64,000 nt of DNA from Micrococcales bacterium. Lineage in GTDB: Bacteria; Actinomycetota; Actinomycetes; S36-B12; UBA10799. Below the pieces are notes generated by a model. The model worked only from the letters and a program-made list of their open reading frames with translations, was not told the origin of the DNA and ran no database searches. Positions 9,679 to 17,958 of the stretch are shown piece by piece. Position 1 is the stretch's first letter; each line of letters begins with the position of its first letter. The position numbers and the translations under genes are program-made. The stretch covers positions 62,001 to 126,000 of the forward strand of contig JADKAV010000005.1 of the NCBI GenBank assembly GCA_016719135.1, written 5' to 3'.

Positions 9679-9873
9679 GGGCCGATTCTGGCAGGTTTAC
9701 CTGTCTCAAACCGAACGACCCCCCGAATCGGTGGCATATTTCCCGAATCTGGGGGTTTTGCAGCGCCTCAGACATGTTGATCGGCGCTGAATCGACGCGG
9801 CAACCCTTTCCGCGGCGCCTCCCTGGTGCCCTGGACGGGATATGGACACTAACATCGGGCGTGGAGGTGGCAG

Positions 9874-10278
9874 ATGCCCAGCGCACTGAAGGTCATGGTC
9901 TACAGCAGCAATGCCGACACCCGGGCGCAGATCATGCTGGCGCTCGGCCGCAGGCCGTCGCGGGAACTGCCCGAGGTGCAGTATGTCGAGGTCGCTACCG
10001 AACCCGTGGTGATTCGCACGGCCGATGCGGGCGGGTTGGATCTGCTCATCCTCGATGGGGAGGCAGCGCCGGCCGGCGGTATGGGCGTCTGTCGGCAATT
10101 GAAGGACGAGTTGTACCAGGGCCCACCGATCCTGGTCATCGTGGCGCGGCCGCAGGACGCCTGGCTGGCCACCTGGTCCAAGGCCGACGGGGTCGTCTCG
10201 CAACCGCTGGATCCGATGCAACTGGCCTCGGTGGTCACCGACCTTCTCCGGCCCCGGGTGACTCTGAGCCGCACCTGA
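9874..10278 (+). CDS. Receiver-domain-like protein next to ctaE
   Basis: A 134-aa single-domain protein resembling response-regulator receivers. It has alternating hydrophobic strands, a central LLILDGE strand with an Asp in the phosphorylation position, and no output domain. The C-terminal strand reads ADGVVSQPLD, so the usual conserved Lys is not evident, and signalling by phosphorylation is doubtful. Start: ATG with GGAGG six bases upstream. It stands between the divergent ctaE operon and trpD. Its function is unknown; a link to respiration is inferred only from position. Confidence 0.7.
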   Translation: MPSALKVMVYSSNADTRAQIMLALGRRPSRELPEVQYVEVATEPVVIRTADAGGLDLLILDGEAAPAGGMGVCRQLKDELYQGPPILVIVARPQDAWLATWSKADGVVSQPLDPMQLASVVTDLLRPRVTLSRT

Positions 10279-10394
10279 CCTCGCGACGGCCTTGATCGGC
10301 CGACGCAGCGCACGTGGACCAACCTCTCGCAGGGCATACGCCGCGGCGCTGCCGTGGACAGTTGCACCTTGCTCCGACGCCTGGGCTGTGCCAA

Positions 10395-10400
10395 TAGTCT
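10395..10400 (+). promoter_or_regulatory. Probable -10 box of trpD (leaderless)
   Basis: TAGTCT followed by six bases and then the ATG of trpD. No Shine-Dalgarno sequence precedes the ATG, so transcription would begin at the start codon. Confidence 0.55.
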
Positions 10401-10406
10401 TCAGTC

Positions 10407-11450
10407 ATGACTGAATGGCCCCAGATCCTCACCGCCCTGCTCGCGCGCCGGCAGTTGCAGCCAGAACAGACCCAGTGGGCCATGCGTGAGATCCTCGAGG
10501 GCCGGGCCACGAATGCCCAGATCGCCGCGTTCAGCGTGCTCATGCGCGCCAAGGACGAGACCCCTGAAGAGGTCGAGGACCTGTTGGCGGTCATGCTCGA
10601 ACATGCCACCTCGGTGACGGTGCCCGGACCGGTGCTCGATGTGGTGGGCACAGGTGGGGACCGCGCCCACACGGTCAACGTGTCGACGATGTCGTCGATC
10701 GTGGTTGCCGCCGCCGGCGCCCGCGTGGTCAAACACGGCAACCGTGCGGCGTCGTCGAAGTCGGGATCAGCTGATGTGCTGGCCGCGCTCGGTGTTGTCG
10801 TGGACCTGCCCTCCGAGACGGTGGGTCCCTGCCTGGAGGAACTGGGCATCGCGTTCTGCTTCGCACCGGTGTTCCACCCCGCACTGCGACACGCTGGAGA
10901 AGCGCGTCGGGAGATGGGGATTCCGACGTTCTTCAACATCCTGGGTCCGCTGGCGAACCCGGCCCGCCCGGCGGCCGCTCTGGTGGGATGCGCCTTCGAG
11001 CCGATGGCCTCGGTCATGGCCGACGTCTTGCGCCGACAAGGTGTGCGGGCGTTGGTGGTCCGGGGGCTCGACGGCCTCGACGAGATCAGTACCGAGGGTC
11101 CGACCACGGTCTGGGACGCGACCGGGCAGCGAGTCGTGACAACGCAGTTCACCCCCGAGATGTTTTCGGTGGCCCGTTCGCCGATCTCCGCTTTGCGTGG
11201 GGGAGATGCCACCCGCAACGCCGAGTTGGCCCGTGAGGTGTTCGCCGGCGGCGGCGGCCCGGTCCGGGATGTCGTGGTCGCCAATGCGTCGGCGGCGTGG
11301 GCGGCGTGGGCCGCGGTGACCGACCCGGAGTCCGACCTCGCGACCCGGATCGCCGACGGGGTGGAACGGGTCACGAAGGTGCTGGACTCCGGAGCTGCCG
11401 CCGAGCTGCTGCAGCAGTGGGTCACGCTCACGTCGTCGATGGCGTCCTGA
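10407..11450 (+). CDS. trpD: Anthranilate phosphoribosyltransferase
   Basis: Second step of tryptophan synthesis: joins anthranilate to PRPP. The 347-aa product matches the family length. The PRPP/Mg site is visible as VVGTGGD (about residue 75) and NVSTMSS, followed by KHGNRAASSKSGSADVL with the anthranilate-site residues. No other trp gene is nearby, as in mycobacteria, where trpD also stands alone beside ctaE. The 3' end overlaps the convergent DnaQ/UvrC-like gene by 23 bases. Confidence 0.97.
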   Translation: MTEWPQILTALLARRQLQPEQTQWAMREILEGRATNAQIAAFSVLMRAKDETPEEVEDLLAVMLEHATSVTVPGPVLDVVGTGGDRAHTVNVSTMSSIVVAAAGARVVKHGNRAASSKSGSADVLAALGVVVDLPSETVGPCLEELGIAFCFAPVFHPALRHAGEARREMGIPTFFNILGPLANPARPAAALVGCAFEPMASVMADVLRRQGVRALVVRGLDGLDEISTEGPTTVWDATGQRVVTTQFTPEMFSVARSPISALRGGDATRNAELAREVFAGGGGPVRDVVVANASAAWAAWAAVTDPESDLATRIADGVERVTKVLDSGAAAELLQQWVTLTSSMAS

Positions 11451-13041
11451 GCGGCATCGTCCAACGGCCCTCGACATCGACGAGCCGGGCTTCGTCCAGC
11501 CACCTGAGCAGCAGCCGGCTCTCAGCGATCAGGGCGCCGGTATCCGGCGGTGAGGGGGGTTCGACGTATTCGGCGGCAGCCACCGCGGAGCGCACCACCC
11601 GCCGGGGGTCGACGTCGACCGGACAAAATGTGGCAGCGACCAGACGTCCGTGCCCGACCACGTGGATGTCCCAGCCTCCGGGCCGGCCCTTGGCACCCAC
11701 GATTCGCGGCACCTGACCGAATGCGCGCAACTGGGACGCCGACTGTCTGCCGCGAATCGCAGCGTCGAGCCGATCGCGCCACATCGCGGCCTGCTCGAAC
11801 CTTTCCTGGGCCGCCAGCTGGGCCATGCGGTCCGTGATGGCCTGTTCAAGGGCAGGGTGCTGCTCCAGAATCACCTGACGGGCGCGGTCGACCACTGGTG
11901 AGTACGTCTGGATCCCCACCTGCCCGGTGCACGGGGCACAGCATTTGCCGAGGTCTGCCAGAACACAGCCGGGGCTGGCTTTGCCTGCACGCAGGCGCTG
12001 GGTGCACTCCCGCAGTCCGGTGGCTTCAGTGATGGCAGCTGCCGCGGCCTGTGCATCGCGCCGCGAGCCGAAGGGCCCGAGGTAGGCGGCCCCGCGCTGC
12101 TCATCGTCGGCGACGGCGTGAACCACCGACAGGCGGGGAAACACCTCCGTGGTGAGTTTGAGCCATACGTTCTTCTCCGGGTGGCGCGAGCGCCGGTTGT
12201 AAGGCGGCTTCCACTGCGCGATCAGCCGTAGTTCGCGGATACGGGCTTCCAAGTCGGTGGCACACACGATCGCGGTGACACGTTCGGCGATGCCCACCAT
12301 CTCTGTCATCCGGGGCCGCTGTTCGGCGCTGGTGAAGTAGCTGCGGACACGTCGGCGGATGTCCCGGGAAACACCGACGTAGAGCGGCCGGTCGCTCGCA
12401 TCGCGGAAGGTGTAAACGCCCGGAGCCTCGGGAAGCCGGTCGGCCAGGTGGCGTTTGTTGCGACGTTGGTGAGGGACCTTGCGGGTCGAAGTACTCAACT
12501 CCTCCAGCGTCAGAACCCCTACGGTCCCCAGGCGCTCCAGCAAGCCGTGCAGTACTTCCACGGTGGCCCGGGCATCGTCGAGGGCCCGGTGGGTCGGTTT
12601 CACGCTGGTACCGAAGAACTGGGCCAGTGTCGCCAGTTTGCGATTGGGAACCTCGTCGCGTGCTAGGACGGCCCGGGCCAGACGCGCGGTGTCGATCACC
12701 TCTGGGCGCGGCCAGGCGGTGCCCAGCCGAGAGCAGGCGGCTTTGAGAAAGCCGGTGTCGTATGGAGCATTGTGAGCCACGAAGACACACCCTGCGAGGA
12801 AATCCATCAGCATCGGGACGGCCACCGCCTCGGTGGGGGCTTGCTCCAGCATCCGGGGGGTGATCCCGGTCAGCACCGTGATGAACGCCGGCAACGGCTG
12901 TTGGGGGTCGACGAATGTCCGGAACTCGCCGAGGATCTCACCGCCACGCACCTTGACGGCACCGATCTCGGTGATTCGGCCCTCGGTGGGGCTGCCGCCG
13001 GTGGTCTCGAGGTCCACCACGCAGAAGGTCGTCGACGCCAA
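11428..13041 (-). CDS. DnaQ-type exonuclease fused to a UvrC-like GIY-YIG domain
   Basis: Two nuclease domains in one 537-aa protein. N-terminal DEDDh exonuclease (about 1-180): Asp/Glu in VVDLETTGG, then NAPYDTGFL and HRALDDARAT. GIY-YIG domain (about 205-300): GVYTF and PLYVGVSRDIRRRVRSYF. The remainder resembles UvrC up to a CAPC-containing stretch. It matches the conserved actinobacterial protein next to trpD (Rv2191 in M. tuberculosis) and is probably a DNA-repair nuclease. The start is uncertain. TTG at 13041 is the only ordinary start codon in frame, yet a family-like sequence (GQLDLDFDGTPL) continues upstream to a stop near 13115 with only a CTG available. Confidence 0.88.
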   Translation of the reverse strand: MASTTFCVVDLETTGGSPTEGRITEIGAVKVRGGEILGEFRTFVDPQQPLPAFITVLTGITPRMLEQAPTEAVAVPMLMDFLAGCVFVAHNAPYDTGFLKAACSRLGTAWPRPEVIDTARLARAVLARDEVPNRKLATLAQFFGTSVKPTHRALDDARATVEVLHGLLERLGTVGVLTLEELSTSTRKVPHQRRNKRHLADRLPEAPGVYTFRDASDRPLYVGVSRDIRRRVRSYFTSAEQRPRMTEMVGIAERVTAIVCATDLEARIRELRLIAQWKPPYNRRSRHPEKNVWLKLTTEVFPRLSVVHAVADDEQRGAAYLGPFGSRRDAQAAAAAITEATGLRECTQRLRAGKASPGCVLADLGKCCAPCTGQVGIQTYSPVVDRARQVILEQHPALEQAITDRMAQLAAQERFEQAAMWRDRLDAAIRGRQSASQLRAFGQVPRIVGAKGRPGGWDIHVVGHGRLVAATFCPVDVDPRRVVRSAVAAAEYVEPPSPPDTGALIAESRLLLRWLDEARLVDVEGRWTMPLRTPSTT

Positions 13042-13292
13042 AGGGGTGCCGTCGAAATCCAGGTCGAGCTGACCGGCGGCTTGAGGGCCGTGCAGGGGAC
13101 GGCGGACATGCTCTCGACGCTATGAGAGACCCACGACAATTCCGCGCAGCGCCGCACGATGGTGTGGAAGTTGAGTCGTCTGTGGGGGATCGGGCTGTCT
13201 GGACAGGTAATTGGCACGCAGCGGATTACCAGACCTCTCGGAGCGGTGCACCTGCCATGCCTGCCCCGCCCTGCCGGCCGTGGTCGCCCCTC

Positions 13293-13298
13293 TAGGCT
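13293..13298 (+). promoter_or_regulatory. Probable -10 box for the small cysteine-rich protein
   Basis: TAGGCT, seven bases, then GTG at 13306. It fits the leaderless pattern and supports the short start chosen for that gene. Confidence 0.45.
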
Positions 13299-13305
13299 GG
13301 ACGGC

Positions 13306-13545
13306 GTGGCGATCGAATCCCCGGACCGGATGACGAGGTGGCGCTGTTCGCGCTGCGGAAACCTGACGCGCTTCGATGTGCTGCGTTCTCGGCGGGCCAA
13401 AGAGTACTGGCACTTCGACCTCGGCGGTGAGGTCAGCGTCGAGGACCAGGAAGTCCTGCACGATGACATTGAAGAGGTGAGGTGTCGCTGGTGCGGCGCC
13501 ACCGACACCGTTGAAATCGTCCCGAGGGCCGGCGACGCCGAATAG
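13306..13545 (+). CDS. Small protein with two CxxC pairs (zinc-ribbon-like)
   Basis: A 79-aa protein with CSRCG near the N-terminus and CRWCG near the C-terminus, spaced like the two halves of a zinc ribbon, with charged sequence between. No domain is recognised beyond the likely metal site. The GTG start is preferred because TAGGCT lies seven bases upstream; ATG at 13330 is also possible. The longer frame upstream has no coding character. Its neighbours are the DnaQ/UvrC gene and the NlpC/P60 gene. Function unknown. Confidence 0.65.
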   Translation: MAIESPDRMTRWRCSRCGNLTRFDVLRSRRAKEYWHFDLGGEVSVEDQEVLHDDIEEVRCRWCGATDTVEIVPRAGDAE

Positions 13546-13678
13546 TCCTCTCGCGAACGCTTGGTTGTTGAAGAATCGGGCGATCGGGAGGGTCCCGGAA
13601 TCGCGTGTCTGCACTGCTGGAACCGTTTTGTCAGGGGGTGGCCCTACCGTCTCGATCACGAGATGGAGGAGGTACCTG

Positions 13679-13855
13679 ATGCTCATCGATTGTGGAACAT
13701 GTGCGGCACGACCAGCCGCCTGTGCAGACTGTGTGGTGACGGCCTTGCTGGACACCCCTGCAGAGGGGAGATTGACCGCCGACGAAGTCGCGGCCATGGA
13801 TGTGTTGGCCTCGTCCGGGTTGGTCGCACCGTTACGCTTCGTGCGCGCCGTGTAA
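13679..13855 (+). CDS. Conserved 58-aa cysteine-rich protein
   Basis: A short protein beginning MLIDCGTCAARPAACADCVV, with four Cys in its first 18 residues, then an acidic helix ending in VAPLRFV. A very good ribosome site (GGAGGAGG, six bases before the ATG) supports translation. As I recall, proteins of this form occur upstream of NlpC/P60 genes in many actinomycetes. The role is unknown; metal binding is inferred from the Cys cluster. The 5' extension of the open frame was not used because it lacks a ribosome site. Confidence 0.7.
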   Translation: MLIDCGTCAARPAACADCVVTALLDTPAEGRLTADEVAAMDVLASSGLVAPLRFVRAV

Positions 13856-13896
13856 GCGTTCGGGCAAGCGGTGTGGCTTGGGTGCACAATGGTCAT

Positions 13897-14931
13897 ATGG
13901 GGTCGTTTCGGTTCTTCCCGGCGCTGGCAGCCGCCGGGATGTCGTGCGCCCTGATCCTGTCACCGGTCACTGGCGCGTACGCGGACATCGAGCAGGACAT
14001 CTCACGGGTTCAGTCCGAGTTGTCCACGCTGCAGCGCCAAGCTGCTGCTGCCGCCGAGCAGGCGAACTCGGCGACCCTTGATTGGCAACAGGCGCAGCAA
14101 GCGTTGATCGACAAGCAGGCCGAATTGACCAGCACCCAGCAGAGTGTCACCGACAACCAGGCGGCGCTCAACCAGGTGGTCAGCCAGATCTACCGCAGCG
14201 GTGGTGTCGACCCGAGTCTGCTGGTGCTGGCATCGGAGGCTCCGTCGGACTGGTTGGCGACTCTGGACACCGCGCGGATCATCGCCGGTCAGCAGAATTC
14301 CGCTCTCGTGCGCACGCAAGTGGCCGAGCAGCAGCTGGTGCGCGACCAAGCGGCGTTGGAGAAGGCCGAGCGGAAGGCGGAGAAGGCGCGCAACGAGATA
14401 CTGGACGCCAAAGCCACGATAGACGCCCGGGTTCAACAGTCCTCCGCCCTGCTGTCGCAATTGCAGGCCGAGCAGCAACGGCAGTTGGCCGAGGAACTGG
14501 CCAGGCAGCAACGCCAGCAGCAGGAGCAGGCCAACGAGGCGGCTGACACCATCTCCGAGCTCCCCAAATCCACCACCAAGCCGGTTGTGAAGTTCGCCAT
14601 CGAACAGGTCGGCAAGCCCTACAAAGCCGGTGCGGCCGGGCCAGAGGCATACGACTCCTCGGGACTGGTCAAGGCGGCGTGGGAGCAAGCCGGGGTCACG
14701 CTGCCGCATTCCGTGCAGCGCCAGTACGACAAAACCAAACGGGTGGATGTCACTCAGCTGGCCCCCGGCGACATCGTGTTCATCTACGGCACCGACGAGC
14801 ACGCCGGGATCTACACCGGCGACGGGTACTTCGTACACGCCAAGAGCCCGCGTGAGGGTGTCGTGTACGAGAAGTTGTTCACCAATGAATGGATGGCTGA
14901 GTTCGCCGGCGCAGGCCGGCCGAAGGTCTGA
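13897..14931 (+). CDS. Secreted NlpC/P60-family protein with Cys-to-Ser at the active site
   Basis: Resembles RipC-type cell-wall endopeptidases, in the same position as Rv2190c. The 344-aa product has a signal peptide (cut near AYADIEQD), a long Ala/Gln-rich coiled coil (about 30-225) and a C-terminal NlpC/P60 domain (about 232-344). The motif that normally reads DCSG reads DSSG here: codon 254 (14656-14658) is TCC, so the nucleophile Cys is replaced by Ser. The catalytic His is present (His302 in EHAGIY) and the fold looks complete. The protein may be inactive, a binding or scaffold protein, or the base may be a sequencing error. The start ATG lacks a strong ribosome site; CACAAT lies six bases upstream. 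Confidence 0.88.
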   Translation: MGSFRFFPALAAAGMSCALILSPVTGAYADIEQDISRVQSELSTLQRQAAAAAEQANSATLDWQQAQQALIDKQAELTSTQQSVTDNQAALNQVVSQIYRSGGVDPSLLVLASEAPSDWLATLDTARIIAGQQNSALVRTQVAEQQLVRDQAALEKAERKAEKARNEILDAKATIDARVQQSSALLSQLQAEQQRQLAEELARQQRQQQEQANEAADTISELPKSTTKPVVKFAIEQVGKPYKAGAAGPEAYDSSGLVKAAWEQAGVTLPHSVQRQYDKTKRVDVTQLAPGDIVFIYGTDEHAGIYTGDGYFVHAKSPREGVVYEKLFTNEWMAEFAGAGRPKV

Positions 14932-14940
14932 CGCCGCGCG

Positions 14941-16110
14941 GTGAGCAGAACGCTGGTCGTCACCAACGACTTCCCACCCAGGGCCGGGGGCATCCAGGCA
15001 TTCGTGCACGGGGTGTTGCTCCATCAACCACCTGACTCGGTGGTCGTGTACGCCCCGGCCTGGAAACGCGCCTGGCAGTTCGACGCCGAACAGCCGTTCC
15101 CGGTCATCCGCCACCGGACCTCGTTGATGCTGCCCGAACCGATGGTGCTGAACAAGGCGCGGGACATTGCCGCGGAGTATGAGTGCGATCGCCTGCTGTT
15201 CGGTGCGGCGGCCCCGTTGGGGCTGCTCGCACCACGGCTGCGGTCACGGGGGATGGGCCCGATCGTCGCGATCACCCACGGCCATGAAGCCGCCTGGGCC
15301 AGCACCCCGGGTGCCCGGTCGGTGATGCGCTCGATCGGCGACTCCGTGGACACCGTGACCTACCTCGGCGAGTACACCCGTTCGCGGATCGCCGCGGCCC
15401 TTCGGCCACCGGCAGCAGCCCGGATGCGCCGACTGGTGCCCGGGGTGGACGCCCAGACATTCCATCCGCGGGTGCGGGCCGAGGGTGCGCGGGTGCGTGA
15501 GCGCCTTGGCCTGTCGACGCGTCCGGTGGTGGTGTGTGTGTCCCGGCTGATGCCGCGCAAGGGCCAGGACACGCTGATCCGCGCATGGCCGGCGGTACAG
15601 CGCAAAGTGCCGGATGCCGCGTTGCTGATCGTCGGTGGTGGGCCGTACCGTTCCCGGCTGGACGCCTTGGTGGCTGAGACCGGGGTGCAGGACAGCGTGG
15701 TGATGACCGGGACGGTGCCGTGGGAGTCGCTGCCCTCGCACTATGCCGCCGGCGACGTGTTCGCCATGCCCTGCCGGACCCGCAATCGGGGATGGGATGT
15801 TGAAGGACTTGGGATCGTGTACCTGGAGGCGGGGGCGGTGGGCCTGCCGGTCATCGCCGGTGACTCCGGTGGCGCGCCGGACGCTGTCCTGCAGTCCCAG
15901 ACCGGCTTCGTGGTCGATGGACGCGATCTGGCGCAGGTCGCAGGCCGGGTCGTGCAACTGCTCGAGGATCCCTCACTGGCCAAGGCTATGGGTGAACGTG
16001 GCCGCCGGTGGGTGGAGGAACAGTGGACCTGGCCGACGGTGTCAGGCCGGCTGACGGACCTGCTCGACGGCGTCGACCCCGACCGGGCCGGACCTGCCGA
16101 CCTGCCATAG
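14941..16110 (+). CDS. pimB: GT4 mannosyltransferase, PimB' type
   Basis: Probably adds the second mannose to phosphatidylinositol mannoside, using GDP-mannose at the cytoplasmic face. The 389-aa GT-B enzyme has the N-terminal TNDFPPRAGGIQ glycine motif and a C-terminal donor site (EGLGIVYLEAGAVGLPVIAGDSGG) with the EX7E pattern. The GTG start is nine bases after the NlpC/P60 stop, so co-transcription is likely. The same order (NlpC/P60 then pimB') occurs in mycobacteria. The 3' end overlaps the convergent GT87 gene by 69 bases. Confidence 0.9.
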   Translation: MSRTLVVTNDFPPRAGGIQAFVHGVLLHQPPDSVVVYAPAWKRAWQFDAEQPFPVIRHRTSLMLPEPMVLNKARDIAAEYECDRLLFGAAAPLGLLAPRLRSRGMGPIVAITHGHEAAWASTPGARSVMRSIGDSVDTVTYLGEYTRSRIAAALRPPAAARMRRLVPGVDAQTFHPRVRAEGARVRERLGLSTRPVVVCVSRLMPRKGQDTLIRAWPAVQRKVPDAALLIVGGGPYRSRLDALVAETGVQDSVVMTGTVPWESLPSHYAAGDVFAMPCRTRNRGWDVEGLGIVYLEAGAVGLPVIAGDSGGAPDAVLQSQTGFVVDGRDLAQVAGRVVQLLEDPSLAKAMGERGRRWVEEQWTWPTVSGRLTDLLDGVDPDRAGPADLP

Positions 16111-17271
16111 CCGCCAGACCCCCCAGATCGTCGCGATCAACAGCAGGGTGATCCGCATGCTCTGCAGAGCCAAGCCGCTGAGGCCATCGGACAACAACCA
16201 GTCGTAGTGCATGGGGTAGAGAACCTGCCCGAATGCTGCGACCGGCATGAGCACGACGATCACCGGCCGCATCAACGTCCGTGGATCCAGCAGGCACACG
16301 GCGGCGATACCCGCGATCCACACCAGGTATTGGGGGGACAGCACCCGTGAGGTGACCATGGAGACCAGCACCAGGACCAAAGCGATGTCCGCCGGGGCCA
16401 CGTCATCCAGGCGGCCGGTCAGGCGCAGCCAGACGAGAAAACCCAGACCGACCACGGCCACCGCAGTGATGGCTGCGGCCACAGCGGCCGTGCCTGTCGC
16501 CTGCACCTCCATGGCCCCGTACCGGTACACGAACGTGCGCTCCAGCCCGAGATGGTGGCCGATGAGGAACAACCATGCCGGAACGGACTCGACCTGCAGG
16601 CCGCGTGCCCGCTGTTCGGAGGCGAAGGATCCAGCGCCCTGCATCGTGAGCAGCAAAGTGACCAGAATCGCCAAGGCGGTGGCGATGAATCCTGCCAGCG
16701 CCCGGCCCAAGGCTCGGCGGGGAACGCTGAGCAGCAGCAGGGCCGGCCAGACCTTGAGCAGGGCACCTACGGCCAGCAGTGCCCCCGATCGCACCGGGCG
16801 CGCCATCGACAGCAGGGCGAGGACCGCGAACAGTGCCGGAAGCACGTCGAAGCGGGTGAGCCACACCGGCCCGATGAGCATGCCCGCTGCGATCCAGGCC
16901 CATAGTCCGTCAGGGGCCCCACCCCGACCGACTGCTCGCAGGAGCACCGCGAAGGTTGCCACATCTGCCAGCAGCATCAGCAGGATCAGCCCGAGGGTGG
17001 GATCGGGCGGGATGAGCGCACCGAGTGCCAGGACCGGACCTACCAGCGGCGGGTACTGCCACATCTGGTCACCGACCGGGAACTGCCCGGTCTGCAGCAA
17101 CGTGGCCCACTTTTCGTACAAGGTCACGTCGTTGATGACCAGGGTGCCGCCGAGATAGGGGATCAGTCCGAACGGGATGAGCAGCAGCCACAACCGGGTC
17201 AGGGAGAACACCACGGTGGGAAGAACCCACCACCGGCGTGCAGCTGCGGGGACCGGCACTGCTTCTCCCAT
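16042..17271 (-). CDS. GT87-like polyprenol-phosphate-mannose mannosyltransferase
   Basis: Polytopic GT-C enzyme (409 aa, about ten membrane helices) of the DUF2029/GT87 type. The family uses polyprenyl-phosphate-mannose to add alpha-1,2 mannose to lipomannan-type glycolipids outside the membrane. The first periplasmic loop contains the acidic ND in VINDVTLYEKW, as expected for the catalytic Asp of GT-C enzymes, followed by YPPL. It lies tail-to-tail with pimB, supporting a role in mannolipid assembly. The exact linkage cannot be read from sequence. Confidence 0.8.
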   Translation of the reverse strand: MGEAVPVPAAARRWWVLPTVVFSLTRLWLLLIPFGLIPYLGGTLVINDVTLYEKWATLLQTGQFPVGDQMWQYPPLVGPVLALGALIPPDPTLGLILLMLLADVATFAVLLRAVGRGGAPDGLWAWIAAGMLIGPVWLTRFDVLPALFAVLALLSMARPVRSGALLAVGALLKVWPALLLLSVPRRALGRALAGFIATALAILVTLLLTMQGAGSFASEQRARGLQVESVPAWLFLIGHHLGLERTFVYRYGAMEVQATGTAAVAAAITAVAVVGLGFLVWLRLTGRLDDVAPADIALVLVLVSMVTSRVLSPQYLVWIAGIAAVCLLDPRTLMRPVIVVLMPVAAFGQVLYPMHYDWLLSDGLSGLALQSMRITLLLIATIWGVWRLWQVGRSGPVGVDAVEQVRQPA

Positions 17272-17279
17272 CCGCGCGC

Positions 17280-17296
17280 ACCCGACGTCTTCGGGT
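17280..17296 (-). terminator. Possible terminator between the response regulator and the GT87 gene
   Basis: Short hairpin ACCCGA/TCGGGT with a five-base loop, 21 bases beyond the regulator stop. There is no T-tract on the minus strand, so the call rests on position only. Confidence 0.35.
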
Positions 17297-17316
17297 TTCC
17301 GGACAAGTATCGCAGG

Positions 17317-17958
17317 TCAGACAGTGGGGTCCGATTGGCGCAGCAGGCCGAGTTTCAACGCGGTCATGAGTGCCTGAGCGCGGTTACCTGCGCCGAGCTT
17401 CTCGTACAGCTTGGAGATGTGGGTCTTGGTGGTTGATTCGCTGATGAACAGCCGGCGGGAGATCTGCGCCACCCCCAGTCCGTCGGCAAGTAGTTGCAGC
17501 ACCTCGCGTTCCCGGGGGCTCAACTGTGGGCCGGTCGGGCTGAGCTTGCGCTTCATCGCGTCTGCGAGGTCTTTGGCGGTGAACGACTGGGGGGTGGTCG
17601 CAGCATGCCGGGCGGCGGCGACCACGTCGTCGGAGGGGGCGTTCTTGGGGACGAACGCCGAGGCGCCTGCTTCCAGAGCGGCGAACAGCTGCTCGTCACC
17701 GGCGTACATAGTGAGAATGACGATGCCCAGCTCGGGGTAGCGTTCGCGTGAGCTCGCGGCCAGTTTGAGCCCTGATCCGTCGGGCAGCCTGACATCCAGC
17801 ACGACCACGTCGGGATGGGTGATGCGCAGCAGGCGTTCGGCGTCTGCTGCCGACCCGGCCTCCCCGATGACCTCGAAATCCCCGTCGCGTTCGAAAGAGC
17901 GACGCAGTCCCTGCCTGATCAACTCATGGTCGTCGACGAGGAGAACCGAGATGGTCAT
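17317..17958 (-). CDS. NarL/LuxR-family response regulator
   Basis: DNA-binding output of a two-component system (213 aa). Receiver domain (1-120): acidic DDHE near the start, phosphoacceptor Asp in VVVLDVRLPDGSG, and a Lys in FVPKNA. C-terminal LuxR helix-turn-helix (about 145-210): SPREREVLQLLADGL and STTKTHISKLYEKLGA. The ATG overlaps the stop of the kinase gene (ATGA), so the pair is translationally coupled. Target genes are unknown; the lipid genes on either side are candidates by position only. Confidence 0.94.
   Translation of the reverse strand: MTISVLLVDDHELIRQGLRRSFERDGDFEVIGEAGSAADAERLLRITHPDVVVLDVRLPDGSGLKLAASSRERYPELGIVILTMYAGDEQLFAALEAGASAFVPKNAPSDDVVAAARHAATTPQSFTAKDLADAMKRKLSPTGPQLSPREREVLQLLADGLGVAQISRRLFISESTTKTHISKLYEKLGAGNRAQALMTALKLGLLRQSDPTV

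Noticed and set aside
10235..11503. 422-aa open frame on the minus strand over trpD
   Set aside because: Shadow of trpD; low-complexity Ser/Thr/Ala-rich sequence with no family features.
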